DNA of 34,691 nt from Caproicibacter sp002399225 (GCA_036756705.1 DAIOKN010000024.1:1-34691); one strand, 5' to 3'. Shown: positions 22,707 to 31,001, numbered from the stretch's first letter. Numbers and translations: made by a program. Notes: generated by a model from the sequence alone, not told the origin.

Positions 22707-22735
22707 TTGACAATAAAGTAACAATGTGCTATAAA
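22707..22735 (+). promoter_or_regulatory. Consensus promoter without an obvious gene
   Basis: TTGACA (22707-22712), exactly 17 bp, TATAAA (22730-22735). Nothing downstream up to the larA remnant at 23.13 kb is a convincing gene; frames there are short and lack ribosome sites. It may drive an untranslated leader of the larA-etf region, a short RNA, or be a leftover. A 33-base hairpin (CAGATTAAGAA and complement) lies at about 23069-23101. Confidence 0.55.
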
Positions 22736-23133
22736 AATGATAGGTAGATTGACAAACCTGTTCCCGGGTTCTGCTTTTTGTCTGCTGCCGGAGGAATAGA
22801 AGGGCGTAGCCCCACTGATGCAAACTTGCTGTTTCTGAAGATGCTCTACCACTTTTATCCTTGTGCCGCTTTTTGCAGAAAGACGTAGGTCTGTTGCAAA
22901 GCGTAATTGACATCCCGCCCATATATTCGGAATATTAGAAAATATATTTTGGTAATTCATACAAATTTATAATTACAATTTTATTCGAAAAGTAGAACCG
23001 AACCGTTTAGCATTGTATTTAAGAAAAAATGTGGTACGATGGTTTAGGTGGGTAGAAGTGGATCAACCAGATTAAGAACAATATTCTTCTTCTTAATCTG
23101 AACTTTGGAGGCGGCTAAAGCTGAAGCGGAGGT

Positions 23134-23510
23134 GTTGCTATATCTGTTACCATTCCTTTTGGTAAATCCGGGATGCCTTTACATACGGATTCTTAAGGAA
23201 TGCAGAGGCCTTAGCATCGCACATTGCAGAGTTCAAAGCGACCGATACATAGAAGATGTCTTAGTGCTTTCCGCAATGGCTACACCCGATTGATTCGCCC
23301 CGCCTGCGGGGGAAACTTACCAGAGGGAAGAAAAAGCCTGCACCCTTCTCATCAGCGACCACACACGGCCGGTTCCAAGCAAGCATATTGTTTCCGCAAT
23401 GCTTGCCGAGTTGCACAAGGGAAATTTCAGCTCTTGTCCTGCATTTTTTGCAAGAATCATGTTATCTTTGTAGACGGATCCTGCACAGCGCAAGATGATC
23501 GAAGACATTG
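23134..23510 (+). pseudogene. larA: Lactate racemase LarA, N-terminal remnant
   Basis: A ribosome site (GGAGGT) is followed, without a start codon in frame, by VTIPFGKSGMPLH, the family's N-terminus. Further pieces in changing frames are AEFKATDT, then PIDSPRLR, and finally ACTLLISDHTRPVPSKHIVS with AMLAELHKGN, the LarA signature SDHTRPVP. In-frame stops and at least three frame changes are present and nothing past the first quarter of the usual 420 or so residues is found. LarA interconverts D- and L-lactate using a nickel-pincer cofactor. Its remains directly ahead of etfB suggest that the operon once began with larA. Confidence 0.72.
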
Positions 23511-23532
23511 AAGATGAAATTGAGTCCCCAAT

Positions 23533-23685
23533 GTGAAATGCTTTGGTCCTGCCAGCGACGGCACCCCGCGCATTTATGCCTGCTCTTCCGACATGGATGA
23601 GCCGGAGTTCAAAAAGCAGGCTGAGCAGTTTGTGAGTTTCATTTATAAGAAGATGGTGGAGTTCGCGGATCGGATTTTCCGGTGA
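23533..23685 (+). pseudogene. Unidentified 50-codon gene remnant
   Basis: After the larA debris a frame opens with a GTG and reads SDGTPRIYACSSDMDEPEF, then FKKQAEQFVSFIYKKMVEFA and ends DRIFR. Its composition is protein-like and amphipathic at the C-terminus, so it is probably the tail of a lost gene and not random sequence. I do not recognise the family, and no ribosome site precedes it. Confidence 0.3.
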
Positions 23686-23788
23686 ACAACGTCATTAAGA
23701 AAGTACTTGACCCGAAGCTGGTTCTAAGCCCCGGTAAGGTTTTGCATAAGCCTGTAATAGGGCAAGAAGTTTGTAAAGGAGTAATGAT

Positions 23789-24595
23789 ATGGATATTCTG
23801 GTATGTGTCAAGCAGGTACCGGACACAACTGAGATCAAGATCGATCCGGTTACCAATACCTTGGTACGGGAAGGTGTGCCAAGCATCCTGAATCCCTTCG
23901 ACGGCTATGCGCTGGAGGCGGCGGCTCGCATTAAAGACAAGGCGCCGGACACGAAAATTGTAGTGCTTTCCATGGGCCCGCCGCAGGCAGAGAACGCATT
24001 GCGGGAATGCTTGGCCATTGCGGCGGATAAGGCTTATTTGGCGACGGACAGAGCCTTTGGTGGTTCTGATACGCTTGCTACCAGCTATATCCTGAGCAGG
24101 GCAATCGCAAAAGTGGAAGAACTTGAAGGCAAAAAATTCGATGCCATTTTCTGCGGCAAACAGGCCATTGACGGCGATACTGCTCAGGTTGGACCGGAAA
24201 TGGCAGAGCAGTTGGGTTATCCTCAGGTTACCTATGGACTGGAAGCGTCGCTGGAAGGCGACGAACTGCATGTGACCCGCGAAGAGGAAGACGGAAAAGA
24301 AATTATCGGCATAAAATTCCCCTGCTTGGTTACATTTACAAAACCGTCGTTTGATCCCCGTTTCCCGACCATTAAACGTAAGATGGCGGCCCGCAAAGCT
24401 CAGATCGATCACCTTACGATGGCGGAACTGACCAATATCGACCCAGCGCGCGCCGGGCTGAAAGGTTCGCCGACAAATGTGAAACGCACATTTGTGCCGC
24501 CGCGTAAGAAAGCCGGAGTTGTCATTAAAGAAGAGACCGGCGAAATGTCTGCCCAGAAGCTGTATGAGCTGCTGAGCAATGCACATGTGATTTGA
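23789..24595 (+). CDS. etfB: Electron transfer flavoprotein, beta subunit
   Basis: A 268-residue EtfB. MDILVCVKQVPDTTEI opens the protein, ILNPFDGYALEAA follows, and AIDGDTAQVGPEMAEQLGYP (about 128-147) is the conserved nucleotide-binding region. With EtfA it forms the FAD-containing carrier that passes electrons to the acyl-CoA dehydrogenase encoded next. In clostridia such Etf pairs can bifurcate electrons from NADH between ferredoxin and an enoyl-CoA; that activity is plausible here but not provable by eye. AAAGGAGT precedes the ATG. First intact gene of the operon etfB-etfA-acd, with spacings of 16 and 35 bases. Confidence 0.95.
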   Translation: MDILVCVKQVPDTTEIKIDPVTNTLVREGVPSILNPFDGYALEAAARIKDKAPDTKIVVLSMGPPQAENALRECLAIAADKAYLATDRAFGGSDTLATSYILSRAIAKVEELEGKKFDAIFCGKQAIDGDTAQVGPEMAEQLGYPQVTYGLEASLEGDELHVTREEEDGKEIIGIKFPCLVTFTKPSFDPRFPTIKRKMAARKAQIDHLTMAELTNIDPARAGLKGSPTNVKRTFVPPRKKAGVVIKEETGEMSAQKLYELLSNAHVI

Positions 24596-24611
24596 AAGAG
24601 AGGCAGCGGAA

Positions 24612-25616
24612 ATGGAAAGTAAGACCAAAGATTTGTGGGTGCTGTGCGAAACAAAAGAAGACGGCACCGCTAAAAATGTTGGTATTGAGTTATTAAATCC
24701 CGGCCGCCGTCTGGCGAAAAAGCAGGGCGGCAAACTGGTATCTATTGTCATTGGTTATCATACGGATGCGGCTGTCAAGGAAGCAAACTCCCACGGAGCA
24801 GACCAAATTGTAGTCGTGGACGGCGAAGAGTTTCAACATTATACGACTGACGCCTATCTGGCTGCTGTGGCGCATCTTCTTGAAAAGTACGCGCCGACGA
24901 GCATGCTGATCGGCGCTACCCCGAATGGCCGCGATCTTGGCCCGCGTCTGTCTTCTCACCTTGGCACTGGCCTTACCGCCGACTGCACAGGGCTGGATAT
25001 CGATGAGGCCAGTGGAAACATCGCCTGGACCCGTCCGGCATTCGGCGGCAACCTGATGGCGGTCATTCTTTGCCCGAAGCATCGTCCTCAGCTGGGCACG
25101 GTGCGCCCCGGTGTATTCAAAAAGCCGGAGAAATGCGAGGGTAAAGCGGAAATTATCCGTGAAGATTTCCACGTTCCTGCGGACCAGATTCGCACGAAAC
25201 TGCTGAAGGTGCTTCTTGAGGATTCGAGCGAATTTGTCGATTTGGAAGGTGCGGACATCATCGTTTCCGGCGGCCGTGGAGTCGGCGGTCCGGAAGGTTT
25301 CAATGTCATCCGCGATTTGGCCGACGCGCTGGGTGCTACCGTTGGGGCTTCCCGCGCTGCCGTGGATGCAGGCTGGATCACACACTCACATCAGGTCGGT
25401 CAAACTGGTAAAACCGTTGGACCGAAGTTGTATATTGCCTGTGGAATTTCCGGCGCAATTCAGCACTTGGCGGGGATGAGTTCTTCTGATGTTATCGTTG
25501 CAATCAACAAGGATGCAGACGCCCCAATTTTTAATGTTGCGGATTATGGTATTGTTGGCAATCTCTTTGAAGTAGTGCCTGCATTGGCAGCTGCAATTAA
25601 AAAAGGAAAAGACTAA
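24612..25616 (+). CDS. etfA: Electron transfer flavoprotein, alpha subunit
   Basis: A 334-residue EtfA of standard length, without the extra N-terminal ferredoxin domain found in lactate-dehydrogenase-linked EtfA proteins. The C-terminal FAD domain has GGRGVGGPEGF (about 220-230), VGASRAAVDAGWI and the signature VGQTGKTVGPKLYIACGISG followed by AIQHLAGM. Together with EtfB it holds one or two FAD molecules. AGAGAGGCAG lies before the ATG. The absence of the ferredoxin domain argues that the partner is the acyl-CoA dehydrogenase and not a lactate dehydrogenase. Confidence 0.96.
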   Translation: MESKTKDLWVLCETKEDGTAKNVGIELLNPGRRLAKKQGGKLVSIVIGYHTDAAVKEANSHGADQIVVVDGEEFQHYTTDAYLAAVAHLLEKYAPTSMLIGATPNGRDLGPRLSSHLGTGLTADCTGLDIDEASGNIAWTRPAFGGNLMAVILCPKHRPQLGTVRPGVFKKPEKCEGKAEIIREDFHVPADQIRTKLLKVLLEDSSEFVDLEGADIIVSGGRGVGGPEGFNVIRDLADALGATVGASRAAVDAGWITHSHQVGQTGKTVGPKLYIACGISGAIQHLAGMSSSDVIVAINKDADAPIFNVADYGIVGNLFEVVPALAAAIKKGKD

Positions 25617-25651
25617 GTGTCTTTTAGCCTTAAAGAAGGAGTGCTTTTGAC

Positions 25652-26794
25652 ATGAACTTTAAGTTTACCGATGAAGAGCAGGACGTTTTAAACATGCTTC
25701 ATGATTTCTGCGAGAAAGAGGTTGGCCCTCTGGCGGCAGAGATCGATGAACAGGAGCGTTTCCCAGAAGAGACTTGGCACAAGCTGGCTGACATGGGAGT
25801 AATGGGTATGGCCTACCCGGAAGAAGTAGGCGGTGCTGGCATGAGTTATCTTTGTTATATTGCCGCTGTGGAAGAAATTTCCAAATACTGCGCGACAACC
25901 GGAACAATGTTCTCTGCCCACTCCTCCTTGTGCACATGGCCGATTTTTGCTTTTGGCACGGACGAACAGAAGAAAAAGTATCTGCCAGGCCTGTGCTCCG
26001 GCGAAAAGCTGGGTGCTTTTGCGCTGACTGAGCCGGGCGCCGGAACCGATTCCGCAATGCAGCGCACTGTTGCAGTGGATAAGGGAGACCACTGGCTCTT
26101 GAATGGGAACAAAGTCTTCATTACCAATTCTGGCTATGCCTCTGTCTATGTCGTTTTTGCAATGACAGATAAGAGCAAAGGTACGCATGGAATTTCCGCT
26201 TTCATTGTTGAAAAAGATATGCCTGGGTTCCGCGTAGGCAATCCGGAAAAGAAAATGGGAATCCGCGGTTCTCATACCTGCGAACTGATTTTTGACGACT
26301 GCAAAGTCCCGAAGGAGAATATACTTGGGGGAGTCGACAAAGGTTTCAAGGTTGCTATGATGACGCTCGACGGAGGCCGTATCGGAATTGCCGCGCAGGC
26401 GGTCGGTATCGCTCAGGGATGTATTAATCAGACGATTCCTTATATTACTCAGCGGATTCAGTTTGGTAAGCGGATTAGCCAATTCCAGAATACTCAGTTT
26501 CAGATGGCCGACATGCAGACGAAAGTCGACGCTGCCCGTCTTCTTACATATCGTGCGGCGCAAGCCAAACAGGACGGCGATAAATACACTTCTCTTGCTG
26601 CCATGGCGAAGCTGTTTGCCGCAGAGACGGCAAGCGATGTTACCCGCCGTTGCCTGCAGCTGATTGGCGGCTACGGTTACACGCGTGATTATCCATTTGA
26701 GCGCATGATGCGCGATGCTAAGATCACCGAAATCTATGAAGGTACAAGCGAAGTGCAGCGCATGGTTATTTCCGGCTGGATGGGAGTTAAATAA
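25652..26794 (+). CDS. Acyl-CoA dehydrogenase (butyryl-CoA dehydrogenase-like)
   Basis: A 380-residue FAD enzyme, the usual length for short-chain members. Signatures: the FAD/substrate loop LGAFALTEPGAGTDSAMQ (about 119-136), ITNSGYA, GIRGSHTCEL, and the catalytic glutamate E363 in IYEGTSEVQR. In fermenting clostridia this family reduces crotonyl-CoA or longer enoyl-CoAs with EtfAB; chain-length preference cannot be read directly, and acryloyl-CoA reductases look similar. GAAGGAG precedes the ATG. The usual crt-hbd-thl partners of a butyrate operon are not adjacent, so this may be an additional copy serving another route. Confidence 0.94.
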   Translation: MNFKFTDEEQDVLNMLHDFCEKEVGPLAAEIDEQERFPEETWHKLADMGVMGMAYPEEVGGAGMSYLCYIAAVEEISKYCATTGTMFSAHSSLCTWPIFAFGTDEQKKKYLPGLCSGEKLGAFALTEPGAGTDSAMQRTVAVDKGDHWLLNGNKVFITNSGYASVYVVFAMTDKSKGTHGISAFIVEKDMPGFRVGNPEKKMGIRGSHTCELIFDDCKVPKENILGGVDKGFKVAMMTLDGGRIGIAAQAVGIAQGCINQTIPYITQRIQFGKRISQFQNTQFQMADMQTKVDAARLLTYRAAQAKQDGDKYTSLAAMAKLFAAETASDVTRRCLQLIGGYGYTRDYPFERMMRDAKITEIYEGTSEVQRMVISGWMGVK

Positions 26795-26827
26795 GTACCA
26801 GATTATTTCTTCTTTATTCATATCCAT

Positions 26828-26864
26828 AAAAAGCCGCCGCCTGGATTTCAGTCGGCGGCTTTTT
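26828..26864. terminator. Terminator of the etfBA-acd operon
   Basis: AAAAAGCCGCCG and CGGCGGCTTTTT form a perfect 12-bp stem with a 13-base loop and T-run, 33 bases past the acd stop. Confidence 0.9.
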
Positions 26865-26935
26865 GCGTTTTACCCGAATATGCGAAGATCAAGAATAATA
26901 GAATAAAAGACTTCTTTATTGGTAAGACAAAATCA

Positions 26936-26958
26936 CGGGCAACTCTGCCCGGTTTTTT
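26936..26958 (+). terminator. Second terminator before the GntR gene
   Basis: CGGGCA-ACTC-TGCCCG followed by G and six T. It lies between the operon terminator and the GntR gene, and could also act on transcripts starting just upstream. Confidence 0.65.
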
Positions 26959-27042
26959 CAAAACAATCAAAACAATATTCTTAATGCTGACCGATTACCG
27001 AGTGGGTTTTGGGAAAATTGCAGACTGCAAGGAGATATTTCC

Positions 27043-27744
27043 ATGCAAGAAAAACCAGAGAAAAATGAAAAAGCCTATGAAAAAGTGGTCCACTATATCC
27101 GGAGCGAGATATGGCGTGGAAACCTTAAACGCGGGGAACGGTTGCCCTCTGAGCGCGATCTGGCGGTAATGCTGGGAGTCAGCCGCAATACTGTCCGCGA
27201 AGCGATGCGGACTTTGGGCTTGATGGGGTTTGTTTCCAGTGTTCGCGGAGTGGGGAACTTTGTGTCTTGTGACCTGAAGCAGAACCTGAGCGAAACTTTC
27301 CGCATGATGTTGATGATGGGGGAAACCAATGATCTGCAGGTTAGCCAACTGCGCAGAGGGCTGGAATCCGAGACAGCTCGGCTAGCGTCTCACCGCATTT
27401 TGCCCAGGCAAGCCGCAAAACTAATGGATTTGGCACGCCGGATGCGGGAAGAGCCAAGTCCTGAGAAGGGTTCCCAACTGGATCAGGAATTTCATACGCT
27501 TCTCTGTGAAGCTGCAGGAAATAGGCTGATCTATGCTCTTTTTATGGCAATGCTTTCTACCATTCATGAGTTTATCAGCACGATGTTCAGACGTATCGTG
27601 CAGAATGAAGAACAAGCCGAAAAACTCTATGCGGCTCATGAAAAGTTGGCGGATGCGCTGCAACGGCATGATGAAGATGCGGCGCTGTACGCCATCCGGT
27701 ACCATTTTGAAATTGTGGATCAATCCATTGAACACTTGCCATAG
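27043..27744 (+). CDS. GntR-family regulator, FadR/LldR (FCD) type
   Basis: A 233-residue repressor-type protein. The N-terminal winged HTH (about 8-75) has LPSERDLAVMLGVSRNTVRE and AMRTLGLMGFVSSVRGVGNF; the C-terminal all-helical FCD domain (about 90-225) has QLRRGLESETARLAS and DQEFHTLLCEAAGN, with the D-x3-H type metal or ligand site DQEFH. FCD regulators answer to small acids; LldR members control lactate use and FadR-like ones acyl-CoA genes. Lying just past etfBA-acd with a larA remnant in front, it probably regulates that operon. AAGGAG stands eight bases before the ATG. No clear operator was assigned. Confidence 0.9.
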   Translation: MQEKPEKNEKAYEKVVHYIRSEIWRGNLKRGERLPSERDLAVMLGVSRNTVREAMRTLGLMGFVSSVRGVGNFVSCDLKQNLSETFRMMLMMGETNDLQVSQLRRGLESETARLASHRILPRQAAKLMDLARRMREEPSPEKGSQLDQEFHTLLCEAAGNRLIYALFMAMLSTIHEFISTMFRRIVQNEEQAEKLYAAHEKLADALQRHDEDAALYAIRYHFEIVDQSIEHLP

Positions 27745-27780
27745 TTTGATTTCACGCCGGGCGATGACCTAAACGGCGTT

Positions 27781-28389
27781 TCACTTTTCCGTGCGCTTTG
27801 CGAAGAGACTGGTCTTTTTTTCCGTTTGATGCGCGATTCGATCGATGGAATCCCGATGAAGAATGAAGAGCAGCACGGTTCCCGCTAGAGCGACCAGCTC
27901 GGCTTCTGTTCCGTTTTGCAAAAAGACAGGCAGCAGACAGAGGGCTGGAATGGCCAAAGCGCCCACTGCCAGATAGCGTGTTACAATGACGAGAAACAGT
28001 CCGGCCAGTGCGGCAACGCTTCCCCAGAGCGGAGAAAACAGGATCAGGTAAGTGCAGGTGACAGCAACGCTTCTGCCGCCGCGGAACCGGTGCCAGAATG
28101 GGAATCCATGTCCCAGCGCGGCACCTAAACCGGCGTAAAGGATTGCTACGCGCCCCAGCCGGGGGAACAGGAGAAATCGGCAGGCCATGCAAGGCAGCAC
28201 CGTCTTTAAGACATCCCCCAGCAAAGTTACGGCGGCCCATTTCAGCCCGAATAGACTGTAGATGTTTGCCATGCCCGGATTCCCAGAACCGATTTTCCAG
28301 GCAGTGCTTCCTGTCTTGTGGCGGGCGACCACTCCTGCGGTCAGGAAGCAGCCGCACAGGTACCCAATTGCGACGCAGAGAATCCTCAT
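27781..28389 (-). CDS. plsY: Glycerol-3-phosphate acyltransferase, PlsY-like
   Basis: A 202-residue membrane protein with five or more helices, normal for PlsY, which transfers the acyl group of acyl-phosphate to glycerol-3-phosphate in phospholipid synthesis. IGSGNPGMANIY (about 33-44) matches the first conserved block (usually GSGNPGATN), and GHGFPFWHRFRGGRSVAV (about 93-110) the second, with GGR where GGK is common. These deviations and the Lys-rich tail suggest a diverged or second copy. A weak GAAAGGA lies 13 bases ahead of the ATG. It converges on the GntR gene with 36 bases between. Confidence 0.83.
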   Translation of the reverse strand: MRILCVAIGYLCGCFLTAGVVARHKTGSTAWKIGSGNPGMANIYSLFGLKWAAVTLLGDVLKTVLPCMACRFLLFPRLGRVAILYAGLGAALGHGFPFWHRFRGGRSVAVTCTYLILFSPLWGSVAALAGLFLVIVTRYLAVGALAIPALCLLPVFLQNGTEAELVALAGTVLLFILHRDSIDRIAHQTEKKTSLFAKRTEK

Positions 28390-28472
28390 GAAGAATCAAA
28401 AGTCCTTTCGCGGTACTTTGCCAAAATGTTTTTTAGCTTGGAACCAGTGCCTTTCCTTTTTCCAAAATGGCG

Positions 28473-28522
28473 GCAGAGCATACCGGCGGGCTGCCGCCCT
28501 CACTGGGTATGCTCTGCTTTTT
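28473..28522. terminator. Terminator of the superoxide reductase gene
   Basis: GCAGAGCATACC and GGTATGCTCTGC, a perfect 12-bp stem with a GC-rich 21-base loop; T5 follows on the plus side. On the minus side, where superoxide reductase ends about 90 bases earlier, the stem extends by GCC and is followed by ATTTTGG. Confidence 0.7.
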
Positions 28523-28608
28523 AACGTTCGATGAAATTCCCTTCGGAGCATGTCACTCTTTGATCAATCAAGATCGCCTGCACTTTTCAGCCGGGAGGAG
28601 AGCCAACT

Positions 28609-28983
28609 TTAAAATTCAGCTTTCCAAAGACCGTGCAGGTTGCAGTAGGCGTAAGCCGTGCCGCTTTCAGCAGCTTCAAATTCGGCAGTCGGCTGCATGC
28701 CTGGCTGTAAATATTTGATTTCGATTCTGTCATCGGAAACAAGGGCGATCCATTCAATGTGATGCTCCGGCAGCATCGGATGCAGGGTAGAGCCTACCGT
28801 TACTTTCACTTTTCCGCCCTCTTTTGAAACGACCGGCACATGCTTTTCTTTTGCAGCGTCTGTAGAATTCGCTTTTAGCTTTGTCATATCCTGTCCGCAG
28901 CACACAAGCGTTCCGCCGCCGTCCTTGATTTTAGCCACAATGTTTCCGCATCTTTCACAACGATAAAATTCTGCACTTGACAT
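28609..28983 (-). CDS. dfx: Desulfoferrodoxin (superoxide reductase, 2Fe type)
   Basis: A 124-residue superoxide reductase that reduces superoxide to hydrogen peroxide without making oxygen, typical for anaerobes. The N-terminal desulforedoxin-like Fe(Cys)4 site has C9, C12, C28 and C29. The catalytic Fe(His)4Cys site has H48 (EKHVPVV), H68 and H74 (HPMLPEHHIEW), C114 and H117 (CNLHGLW). E46-K47 next to H48 are the conserved second-shell pair. The frame is open 41 codons upstream, but the ATG at 28983 has AAAGGAG ahead and is the family start. A separate promoter and a leader hairpin precede it. Confidence 0.96.
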   Translation of the reverse strand: MSSAEFYRCERCGNIVAKIKDGGGTLVCCGQDMTKLKANSTDAAKEKHVPVVSKEGGKVKVTVGSTLHPMLPEHHIEWIALVSDDRIEIKYLQPGMQPTAEFEAAESGTAYAYCNLHGLWKAEF

Positions 28984-29020
28984 GATTGCTCTCTCCTTTA
29001 ATTTCATTTTTAATTTTCTG

Positions 29021-29040
29021 AAAAACGCCGAAGCGTTTTT
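29021..29040. terminator. Hairpin in the dfx leader
   Basis: AAAAACGC-CGAA-GCGTTTTT, an eight-pair stem with a T-run in both directions, between the dfx promoter and its ATG. It could attenuate dfx transcription or be a plain leader structure. Confidence 0.5.
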
Positions 29041-29108
29041 TGCCAAACAAAATGCGAGATGAAATTTTGAAATCTTTAAAATAGGAACTATTCTCGATTT
29101 CTGCAATT

Positions 29109-29137
29109 ATCATATCATATCTCAGTGTAGATTTCAA
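29109..29137 (-). promoter_or_regulatory. Promoter of dfx
   Basis: On the minus strand TTGAAA (29137-29132), 17 bp, TATGAT (29114-29109). A second TATGAT overlaps it by one base. The leader would be about 120 bases and contains the hairpin at 29021-29040. Confidence 0.6.
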
Positions 29138-29192
29138 GGCCTTTTCTAAAAAAAATAGTAAAAATTATTATTTTAGGGAGAAGTTTTGCTGC

Positions 29193-30140
29193 CTATTCAA
29201 GCCCGAGGAGCGCGGCGCCGAGAATCCCGGCGTCATTGCCGAGTTGGGCCAGGCAGAGCTTGGTCTGCTTTTTGGCATTGCGGGCGTAGTTTTCTGCAGC
29301 GATGGCCCGGCGTAGGGGATTGAGCAGGAAGTCGCCCTCATTGCTGATCCCGCCTCCGATGCAAAGGACATCCGGCTGAAAAATATTGATGCAGTTGGTA
29401 AGGCCGCAGGCCAGATAGAGGAGATACTGATCCACCACCTTTGTTCCGGTTTTGTCGCCTGCCCGCATGGCATCAAAAGCGGTTTTGCCGTCCACTTTCT
29501 CGAGGCTGCCAGCAATCTTCCACAGCAGGGAGTTTCGATCGCTTTTCATGGCTTCGCGGGTCTCAACTATCAAACCGGTAGCGGAGGCATAGGCTTCCCA
29601 GCAACCCCTGCGGCCGCAGGTGCAGGGACGGCCGTTTGCCACGATGACGGTATGTCCGAACTCTCCGCCGGCGTAATTGCTGCCGGAATAGATCTTTCCG
29701 TCAATCAGAATTCCGCTGCCAATCCCGGTGCCAAGCGTAATGGCTATGCCGTTCCTGGTTCCCCTGAGAGCCCCGGATTGGTATTCTCCAAACGCCGCTG
29801 CATTTGCATCATTTTCCAGAATTACCTTTTTGCGCAGGCGTTCCGATAAAAGCTTTTGAAGCTCAAGATTTTTAAAAAACAGATTATTGGAAAACTCGAC
29901 CACTCCGCTTTCGCGGTTGACCAAGCCCGGCGTTCCAACGCCGATGTAGGGAAGATCATCCAACAAAAGCCCGGCGCGGCGAAGAGCCTCTTCAGCCGTC
30001 TGGGCGAGCTGCTCGCAGATTTCCTGCGGCGTGCAGGGGACGGCCGTTTTCCGCTTTGCCCTTGCCACGATCCGATTTTCTGCATCAACCACACCGGCCG
30101 CAATATTGGTGCCGCCGAGGTCGATTCCCAAATAGTACAT
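29193..30140 (-). CDS. ROK-family glucokinase
   Basis: A 315-residue sugar kinase that phosphorylates glucose with ATP. The phosphate loop is LGIDLGGTNIAAG (4-16), ENDANAAAFGE (109-119) holds the catalytic D111, and EFGHTVI (160-166) with CTCGRRGC (173-180) forms the ROK zinc site (H163, C173, C175, C180). The length and lack of an N-terminal HTH point to an enzyme and not an NagC/XylR-type regulator; other ROK sugars such as mannose or N-acetyl sugars cannot be excluded. GGAGGC precedes the ATG. It stands upstream of dfx on the same strand without a visible terminator. Confidence 0.92.
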   Translation of the reverse strand: MYYLGIDLGGTNIAAGVVDAENRIVARAKRKTAVPCTPQEICEQLAQTAEEALRRAGLLLDDLPYIGVGTPGLVNRESGVVEFSNNLFFKNLELQKLLSERLRKKVILENDANAAAFGEYQSGALRGTRNGIAITLGTGIGSGILIDGKIYSGSNYAGGEFGHTVIVANGRPCTCGRRGCWEAYASATGLIVETREAMKSDRNSLLWKIAGSLEKVDGKTAFDAMRAGDKTGTKVVDQYLLYLACGLTNCINIFQPDVLCIGGGISNEGDFLLNPLRRAIAAENYARNAKKQTKLCLAQLGNDAGILGAALLGLE

Positions 30141-30188
30141 GAACGTTGCCTCCGTTTAACCGTTGAGACGGTACTTTCAAATACTATC

Positions 30189-30218
30189 AGTATAACATTT
30201 CTTCAAAAGCAATGTAAA
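30189..30218 (-). promoter_or_regulatory. Promoter of the glucokinase gene
   Basis: On the minus strand TTTACA (30218-30213), 18 bp and TATACT (30194-30189), with an extended -10 TGT just before. Confidence 0.6.
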
Positions 30219-30245
30219 TACGCTCGAAGCGAATTCAAGAAATAA

Positions 30246-30273
30246 TTTATTTGCTTAAAAGCTGTGATATAAT
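30246..30273 (+). promoter_or_regulatory. Promoter of the sugar transferase run
   Basis: TATAAT (30268-30273) with extended TGA in front, and a weak TTTATT -35 sixteen bases upstream. Confidence 0.55.
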
Positions 30274-30326
30274 GGAACAATAAAATGGAAAGACATGAAT
30301 AAAATTTGGGAAACGGTGAAAGAACA

Positions 30327-31001
30327 ATGGCTTATAAAGCTCTTCCACAAAGCATGAAAAATGAGTATACGCAAAATTACTGGAAGCTTTTGCAAAAGAA
30401 AAGAAGAACCCTCGCTTTCAAGCGGATTGGCGATATTCTCGCTTCCTTTTTGATCCTGCTGGTGCTTTCACCGGTAATGCTGCTTTTAGCGCTTGCCATT
30501 AAACTGGATTCGCCGGGGCCTGTTTTTTATCGCCAGGTTCGGGTTGGGCGTTTTAACAGGGATTTTCAGATTTTTAAATTTCGGACGATGGTACAGCATG
30601 CGGATCAAATCGGCCCCGCCGTCACCACCGGCGGAGATGCGCGTATCACAAGGGTGGGAAAGCTGATCCGCCGGTGCAGGATGGATGAGTTTTCTCAGTT
30701 AATCAACGTGCTGAACGGCACGATGAGCCTGGTCGGCCCCAGGCCGGAGGTGCGGCGGTATGTGGACGCCTACAGCCCGGAGGGAATGGCAACACTTCTG
30801 GTGCGGCCCGGAATTACGGCACCGTCCAGCATTGCTTTCAAAGACGAGGACAGACTGCTGGTCGCTTCCGGAGACCCGGATCAGATTTACATTGAGCAAA
30901 TCCTTCCACCGAAAACGGAACTGAACCTAAGCTATCTGCGCAGTCTCAGCATCGCAGGCGACATCAAAATCATGTTTCAAACCGTGGCGGCGGTGATTTA
31001 A
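30327..31001 (+). CDS. Undecaprenyl-phosphate sugar phosphotransferase (WcaJ/PglC type)
   Basis: A 224-residue bacterial sugar transferase, which moves a sugar-1-phosphate onto undecaprenyl phosphate to start a surface polysaccharide or glycan. A basic N-terminus and one membrane helix (about 35-57, ILASFLILLVLSPVMLLLAL) precede the catalytic domain with KLDSPGPVFYRQVRVG, FKFRTM, the R-x-D-E block RRCRMDEFSQLINVLNGTMS and LVGPRPE. The short form lacks the five-helix region of long WbaP proteins. The ATG at 30327 has GGTGAAAG ahead; a TTG seven codons earlier lacks a site. No other glycosyltransferases adjoin it, which is unusual for such an initiating enzyme. Confidence 0.92.
   Translation: MAYKALPQSMKNEYTQNYWKLLQKKRRTLAFKRIGDILASFLILLVLSPVMLLLALAIKLDSPGPVFYRQVRVGRFNRDFQIFKFRTMVQHADQIGPAVTTGGDARITRVGKLIRRCRMDEFSQLINVLNGTMSLVGPRPEVRRYVDAYSPEGMATLLVRPGITAPSSIAFKDEDRLLVASGDPDQIYIEQILPPKTELNLSYLRSLSIAGDIKIMFQTVAAVI

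Noticed and set aside
22634..22960. Overlapping minus-strand frames in the gap after the DMT transporter
   Set aside because: No ribosome site, no family features, and they cross a strong plus-strand promoter.
23060..23085. LldR-type operator (TGGT-N3-ACCA) upstream of larA
   Set aside because: Only TGGATCAACCA is present; the dyad is too weak to call.
25688..26827. 379-codon minus-strand frame opposite the acyl-CoA dehydrogenase
   Set aside because: Shadow of a gene with complete catalytic motifs.
29021..29040. PerR-type operator near the dfx promoter
   Set aside because: AT-rich palindromes were looked for around 29090-29140, but no TTATAAT-N-ATTATAA-like box was found.
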